Assembly: GCA_023525715.1 (NCBI GenBank)
Contig: CM042011.1
Coordinates: 5,914,566-5,978,565 of the forward strand
Direction: 5' to 3'
Source of the DNA: Cichorium intybus
Lineage: Eukaryota > Streptophyta > Magnoliopsida > Asterales > Asteraceae
Length of the DNA stretch: 64,000 bases
The position numbers and the translations under genes were made by a program. The notes beneath the pieces are model-generated. The model saw only the letters and a list, made by a program, of their open reading frames with translations, ran no database searches and was not told where the DNA came from. Position 1 is the stretch's first letter. Each line of letters begins with the position of its first letter. This document shows positions 62,799-64,000 of this stretch, in pieces.

Positions 62799-64000
62799 AC
62801 TGACGATTTTAGTAAATATGGGTATATCTACTTAATCAAGCACAAGTCAGACACCTTTGAAAAGTTCAAAGAGTTTAAAAACGAAGTTGAGAATCAATTG
62901 GGCAGGAAGATAAAGATGCTTAGATCCGACAGAGGCGGTGAGTACCTCAGTATCGAGTTCCTAGACTATCTGAAGGAATGTGGAATAGTTTCAAAGTTAT
63001 CACCTCCTCGAACACCACAGTTAAACGGTGTTGCCGAGAGGCGTAACCGAACCCTATTAGACATGGTTCGTTCCATGATGAGTCGAGCTTCACTTCCCAT
63101 TCACTTCTGGAGGTATGCCTTAGAGACTGCCGTCCATATCCTCAATCTTGTCCCTACTAAGAAGGTTGCCAAAACACCTTATGAGATGTGGACGGGGAAA
63201 GTTCCCTCGTTAGCACATATCAAAGTCTGGGGTTGTGAGGCTTTCGTTAGACGAGAGACTCAAGACAAACTCGCAGAAAGAAGCGAAAGGTGTTTCTTTA
63301 TTGGATACCCCAAACAGTCCTTTGGATACTTATTCTACCGACCAAGCGAGGACGTGGTCTTTGTAGCTAGACGAGGAGTCTTTCGAGAGAGAGAACTCAT
63401 ATCCAAAGAGGACAGTGGGAGTACCATTGAACTTGAAGAAATTCAAGAGTCATTAGATGACACAACCTTAGGAGAAACTAGCAACCAACAAGAGGAAGAA
63501 GTTCCTGTTGGTCCAACAGATGTGTCATTACCTCTTAGGCGATCCGGTAGAGTTAGCATGCCACCCGAGTTTTATGGTTTCCATATTACTACGGATGGAG
63601 ATACGTTTGTTAGTGATAGGACACTGATAAATTTGGATGAACCAGCTAACTATCGAGAAGCAGTGGTGGGCCCTGAGTCTGCCAAATGGAAAGAGGCAAT
63701 GGACAGCGAGATCAAGTCCGTGTATGACAATCAAGTTTGGAACTTGGTTGATAATGTACCGGGTCGAAAGACAGTCGGGTGCAAGTGGGTCTTCAAGAAG
63801 AAGACCAACATGGATGGTAAGGTACATACTTTTAAGACAAGACTGGTTGCGAAGGGATTCACTCAAACCCCAGGGGTTGACTATGATGAGACCCTCTCTC
63901 TAGTGGCCAAGATAAAGTCCATTAGGATTATGCTAGCCATAGCTGCATTTCATGATTATGAAATTTGGCAGATGGACGTCAAAACCGCTTTCCTTAACGG
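62799..64000 (+). CDS. Copia integrase and reverse transcriptase, open to window end
   Basis: This frame is open for 400 codons with no stop and continues past the window. RSDRGGEY holds the second catalytic Asp of the integrase, and PQLNGVAERRNRTL the Glu. A chromodomain-free linker follows, then the reverse transcriptase: GFTQTPGVDYDET and QMDVKTAFLNG, the latter with the first catalytic Asp. The motif usually read ETFSPVAK is ETLSLVAK here. The protein is not functional by itself because the upstream part of the polyprotein is broken. The catalytic Asp pair of the RT (YVDD) lies beyond the window. Confidence 0.85.

Overview
The window is nuclear DNA of a flowering plant, almost certainly a eudicot. 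The evidence is intron-bearing fragments of plant genes, tRNA-derived SINEs, Ty1/copia and Ty3/gypsy-type LTR elements, Mutator, hAT, Harbinger and Helitron elements, and more than twenty (TA)n tracts. The copia element and the long-LTR families look like those of Asteraceae such as lettuce, but that is an impression and not a demonstrated assignment. There are no bacterial operons, rRNAs or CRISPR arrays.

The window is a nest of mobile elements with one convincing intact gene, a single-exon acidic protein of 177 residues at 39027-39560 (minus) with a TATA box upstream. Most elements are bounded here by target-site duplications (TSDs) or family-typical termini read directly from the sequence.

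1-8.5 kb: a long terminal repeat (127-1835), a coding-poor retroelement interior with a 44-bp palindromic minisatellite, then a minus-strand Helitron (5946-8548) holding a second, nearly identical LTR (6463-8171) at exactly the same site in a captured gene fragment. 8.5-24 kb: three SINE copies of one family, one SINE of another and one related copy, a hAT MITE, two abutting Tourist-like MITEs, a LINE fragment, a 1.44-kb foldback Mutator-like element, several (TA)n-bounded inverted-repeat elements and a second Mutator-like element. 24-31 kb: a minus Helitron split by a solo LTR (26538-28440), a complete 525-bp Helitron (29446-29970), and two related (TA)n-bounded MITEs. 31-39 kb: diverged tandem repeats, a LINE 3' end, a Pack-MULE carrying an F-box gene fragment, and more (TA)n-bounded elements.

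39-51.5 kb: the intact gene, then the most interesting block. A plus-strand Helitron (about 41526-45364) carries intron-containing pieces of an SPX gene, an IST1-like gene, an unidentified gene and coatomer zeta. Immediately after it lies a 6-kb hAT-type element (45459-51436; 12-bp inverted ends, perfect 8-bp TSD) that contains a 5.1-kb minus-strand Helitron (45760-50887) carrying pieces of MEMO1, CCDC25 and an unidentified conserved gene, plus a small Mutator-like element.

51.5-64 kb: a decayed Harbinger-type ORF1, the remains of a minus-strand LTR element with a primer-binding site, and a plus-strand Ty1/copia element running off the window. The copia gag is cut at the zinc knuckle by a 2.8-kb solo LTR, and its pol is open from 62799 to the window end after earlier stops and frameshifts. 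Almost none of the captured genes can be functional; their value is as a record of gene capture and nested insertion.
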